DNA from: Candidatus Parcubacteria bacterium
Lineage (GTDB): Bacteria; Patescibacteriota; Patescibacteriia; Patescibacteriales; UBA12075
DNA length: 6,892 nucleotides
Direction of reading: 5' to 3'
Assembly (NCBI GenBank): GCA_023139655.1
Contig: JAGLNE010000080.1
Location: forward strand, 1 to 6,892
The number at the start of each line of letters is the position of its first letter. Within the stretch, counting starts at the first letter, position 1. Below the pieces are notes generated by a model. That model made no database searches. It was not told the DNA's origin and saw nothing but the letters and a program-made list of their open reading frames with translations. Positions 5,494-6,892 of the stretch are shown piece after piece. Position numbers and translations under genes: made by a program.

Positions 5494-5555
5494 AGATGAT
5501 TAGGGATTTTTCAGCAAACGCGTAAGCCTTATTATTGCAAAAGTTTTTATATTAA

Positions 5556-5564
5556 TGTTATTAT
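5556..5564 (+). promoter_or_regulatory. Extended -10 promoter of the thioredoxin-CcdA gene
   Basis: TG-T-TATTAT (5556-5564) fits an extended -10, with TATAAG (5562-5567) as an overlapping alternative; no good -35 is found. The predicted start is at about 5571-5574, on the ATG at 5573, so the mRNA would be leaderless. No Shine-Dalgarno precedes the ATG. Confidence 0.4.
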
Positions 5565-5572
5565 AAGAATAT

Positions 5573-6823
5573 ATGAAAAAGTTTATATTTGCGTCTATTT
5601 TAGCGCTTTTATTTTTTGTTAATATACCTACCACTCAGGCGGATAATAGTATTGACCTGTATTTTTTCTATGGTAATGGCTGCCCGCATTGTGAAAAAGA
5701 AGAAAAATTTTTAGAACGCCTTCAAAAAGAAAAAGATAATATTAATATCCACTATTTTGAAACCTGGGAGAATCGGGACAATGCTAAAATATTGTCTCAG
5801 ATAGGGCAGGAGTTGGGCATTAGCGTGGCTGGCGTGCCAATGTTATTTATTAGCGACCAGGCAATAATTGGTTATTATAATGACAAAATTACCGGTGAAC
5901 AAATTAAGGATTTGATTGCCCGGTATGAAAATGAGGGTTGCTCGGATATTGTCGGCTCAATAGTTGGTTTTAAAAATAATTCAGAAGAATGTGTCCATGG
6001 TTGTGATACCGGAGACAGTGAATGTATTCATAATTGCGGTTGTCAGGCTGACCAATCGCAAAATTCAAGCAATTCACCGGACATTATTGGTGTGCCGTTT
6101 TTTGGCGAGATTAATGTTAAGACTGTGTCCCTGCCTATTTTGACTTTTCTTTTGGCCGCCGCGGACGGCTTTAACCCTTGCGCAATGTGGGTGCTGATGT
6201 TTTTGATAAGCCTTCTTCTTGGCATAGAAAACCGCCAGAGGATGTGGATATTGGGTTCGGTTTTTATTTTGGCTTCGGGTGCGGTTTATTTTTTGTTTTT
6301 GTCGGCTTGGTTAAATCTGTTTTTGTTCCTCGGTTTTGTTTTTTGGATCAGGATAAGCATTGCCTTAGTGGCACTTGCCAGTGGCTTTTGGCATTTGAAA
6401 GAGGCTTGGGATAGCCGCGAAGGTTGCCCGGTGACAGAAGGCGAAAAACGTAGGCAAGTTTTTTACCGCCTTAAGGCCTTGGTGCTGGAAAAGAATTTTT
6501 GGATAGCGATTGGCGGCATAATAGTATTGGCCGCGGCCGTAAATTTAGTAGAGCTGGTTTGCTCAGCCGGTTTACCGGCGGTGTATACCAGCGTCTTGTC
6601 ATTGGCTGACTTAGCCGCTTGGCAGTATAATGCGTATCTTCTTTTTTATATTTTAATTTTCATGCTTGATGATTTGTTTATTTTTATTGTGGCCATGACC
6701 ACGCTCAGAATGAAGGCGATCAGCTCGCGTTATACCAAGTGGTCCGGCTGGGTGGGCGGTATTATAATGATTATTATTGGTCTGTTGCTTATATTTAAAC
6801 CTGGTTGGATAATGTTTGGGTAG
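5573..6823 (+). CDS. Exported thioredoxin domain fused to CcdA/DsbD-like transmembrane domain
   Basis: In this 416-residue protein a signal peptide spans about 1-23 (ends TTQA). A thioredoxin-fold domain follows, with the redox motif CPHC at 37-40 and the cis-proline motif GVP at 87-89. A linker at 123-160 is rich in Cys (123, 140, 144, 151, 155, 157) and His (142, 153). The membrane domain has about six helices (roughly 186-217, 223-245, 249-275, 310-338, 352-378, 391-409). Its Cys203 in DGFNPCAMW and Cys330 in LVCSAGLP match the buried Cys pair of CcdA/DsbD. Family knowledge: such proteins carry electrons from cytosolic thioredoxin across the membrane to extracytoplasmic thiols; here acceptor and transporter are one chain. 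The TrxB gene in this window could feed it. Cys285 lies in a loop and has no known role. ATG 5573 is supported by the signal peptide. Substrates are unknown. Confidence 0.87.
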   Translation: MKKFIFASILALLFFVNIPTTQADNSIDLYFFYGNGCPHCEKEEKFLERLQKEKDNINIHYFETWENRDNAKILSQIGQELGISVAGVPMLFISDQAIIGYYNDKITGEQIKDLIARYENEGCSDIVGSIVGFKNNSEECVHGCDTGDSECIHNCGCQADQSQNSSNSPDIIGVPFFGEINVKTVSLPILTFLLAAADGFNPCAMWVLMFLISLLLGIENRQRMWILGSVFILASGAVYFLFLSAWLNLFLFLGFVFWIRISIALVALASGFWHLKEAWDSREGCPVTEGEKRRQVFYRLKALVLEKNFWIAIGGIIVLAAAVNLVELVCSAGLPAVYTSVLSLADLAAWQYNAYLLFYILIFMLDDLFIFIVAMTTLRMKAISSRYTKWSGWVGGIIMIIIGLLLIFKPGWIMFG

Positions 6824-6824
6824 T

Positions 6825-6856
6825 TACGAATTACGAATCAGTACGAATTTACGAAT
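6825..6856 (+). repeat. Four TACGAAT heptamers after the thioredoxin-CcdA stop
   Basis: TACGAAT occurs at 6825, 6832, 6842 and 6850; the first two are in perfect tandem and the others are spaced 10 and 8 bases on. The array starts two bases after the TAG stop at 6821-6823. It is a third heptamer family at a gene end. Confidence 0.8.
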
Positions 6857-6867
6857 AAAATTTTTTG

Positions 6868-6892
6868 TGTCATCCTGAGCCCGCGTAGCGGG
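6868..6892. repeat. Start of a palindromic repeat, cut by the right edge
   Basis: TGTCATCCTGAG followed by the hairpin CCCGC-GTA-GCGGG matches the form of the common TCATCCTGAG-type palindromic repeats. The rest lies outside the window, so its length and partner arm are unknown. Confidence 0.55.

Noticed and set aside
5316..5525. 69-residue open frame
   Set aside because: It crosses the REP-like hairpin, a terminator and the cloverleaf repeat; its second half is the same repeat-derived peptide as at 2929. Not a gene.
96..6414. Minus-strand and off-frame open frames over the real genes
   Set aside because: They overlap well-recognised genes, have no domain features and no initiation signals; they are shadows.
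1..6823. UGA recoded as glycine, as in Gracilibacteria or SR1
   Set aside because: No TGA stop is used but no in-frame TGA occurs in any of the seven genes, and glycine uses normal GGN codons; no evidence for recoding.

Overview
This AT-rich window has seven genes, all on the + strand, separated by intergenic regions unusually full of repeats. The gene set is a thioredoxin reductase, RNase HII, a small methyltransferase, a three-helix membrane protein, a minimal YraN-type nuclease, an Ig-repeat surface protein and a thioredoxin-CcdA fusion. Small proteins, short families and several kinds of palindromic repeat suggest a Candidatus Patescibacteria/CPR genome, perhaps Parcubacteria-like. This is an inference from style and protein families; no rRNA or other marker is present to prove it. 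Stop codons are TAG (5) and TAA (2), with no TGA and no in-frame TGA, so the standard code fits.

Layout: (1-722) 3' part of trxB, cut by the left edge, followed by seven heptamer repeats and a terminator. (868-1509) rnhB, whose last codons and TAG stop lie inside a second heptamer array; an inverted array of related heptamers follows at 1594-1635. (1692-2246) SAM-dependent methyltransferase behind a good sigma-70-like promoter. (2275-2384) a 110-base inverted-repeat element with 15-base perfect arms. (2396-2785) small membrane protein, then a strong terminator at 2841-2865. (2896-2983) first copy of an 88-base cloverleaf repeat, directly upstream of a yraN-like gene (3037-3396). (3397-3758) a long gene-free stretch with a GC-rich hairpin inside AT-rich DNA, a candidate structured RNA, then the promoter and ribosome binding site of the next gene. 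(3759-5204) secreted, C-terminally membrane-anchored protein with three Ig-like repeats of exactly 96 residues. (5205-5572) REP-like inverted pair, strong terminator and the second cloverleaf copy. (5573-6823) exported thioredoxin domain joined to a CcdA/DsbD-like membrane domain by a Cys/His-rich linker. (6824-6892) a third heptamer family and the beginning of another palindromic repeat.

Functionally, TrxB and the thioredoxin-CcdA fusion could be two ends of one thiol relay, NADPH to cytosolic thioredoxin to the membrane domain to extracytoplasmic substrates. They are far apart and not one operon. The other genes look like independent single-gene units, most with their own promoter or terminator. 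The most unusual content is in the repeats: several unrelated heptamer families placed at stop codons, and a cloverleaf element whose two copies differ only where base pairing is preserved or in loops.
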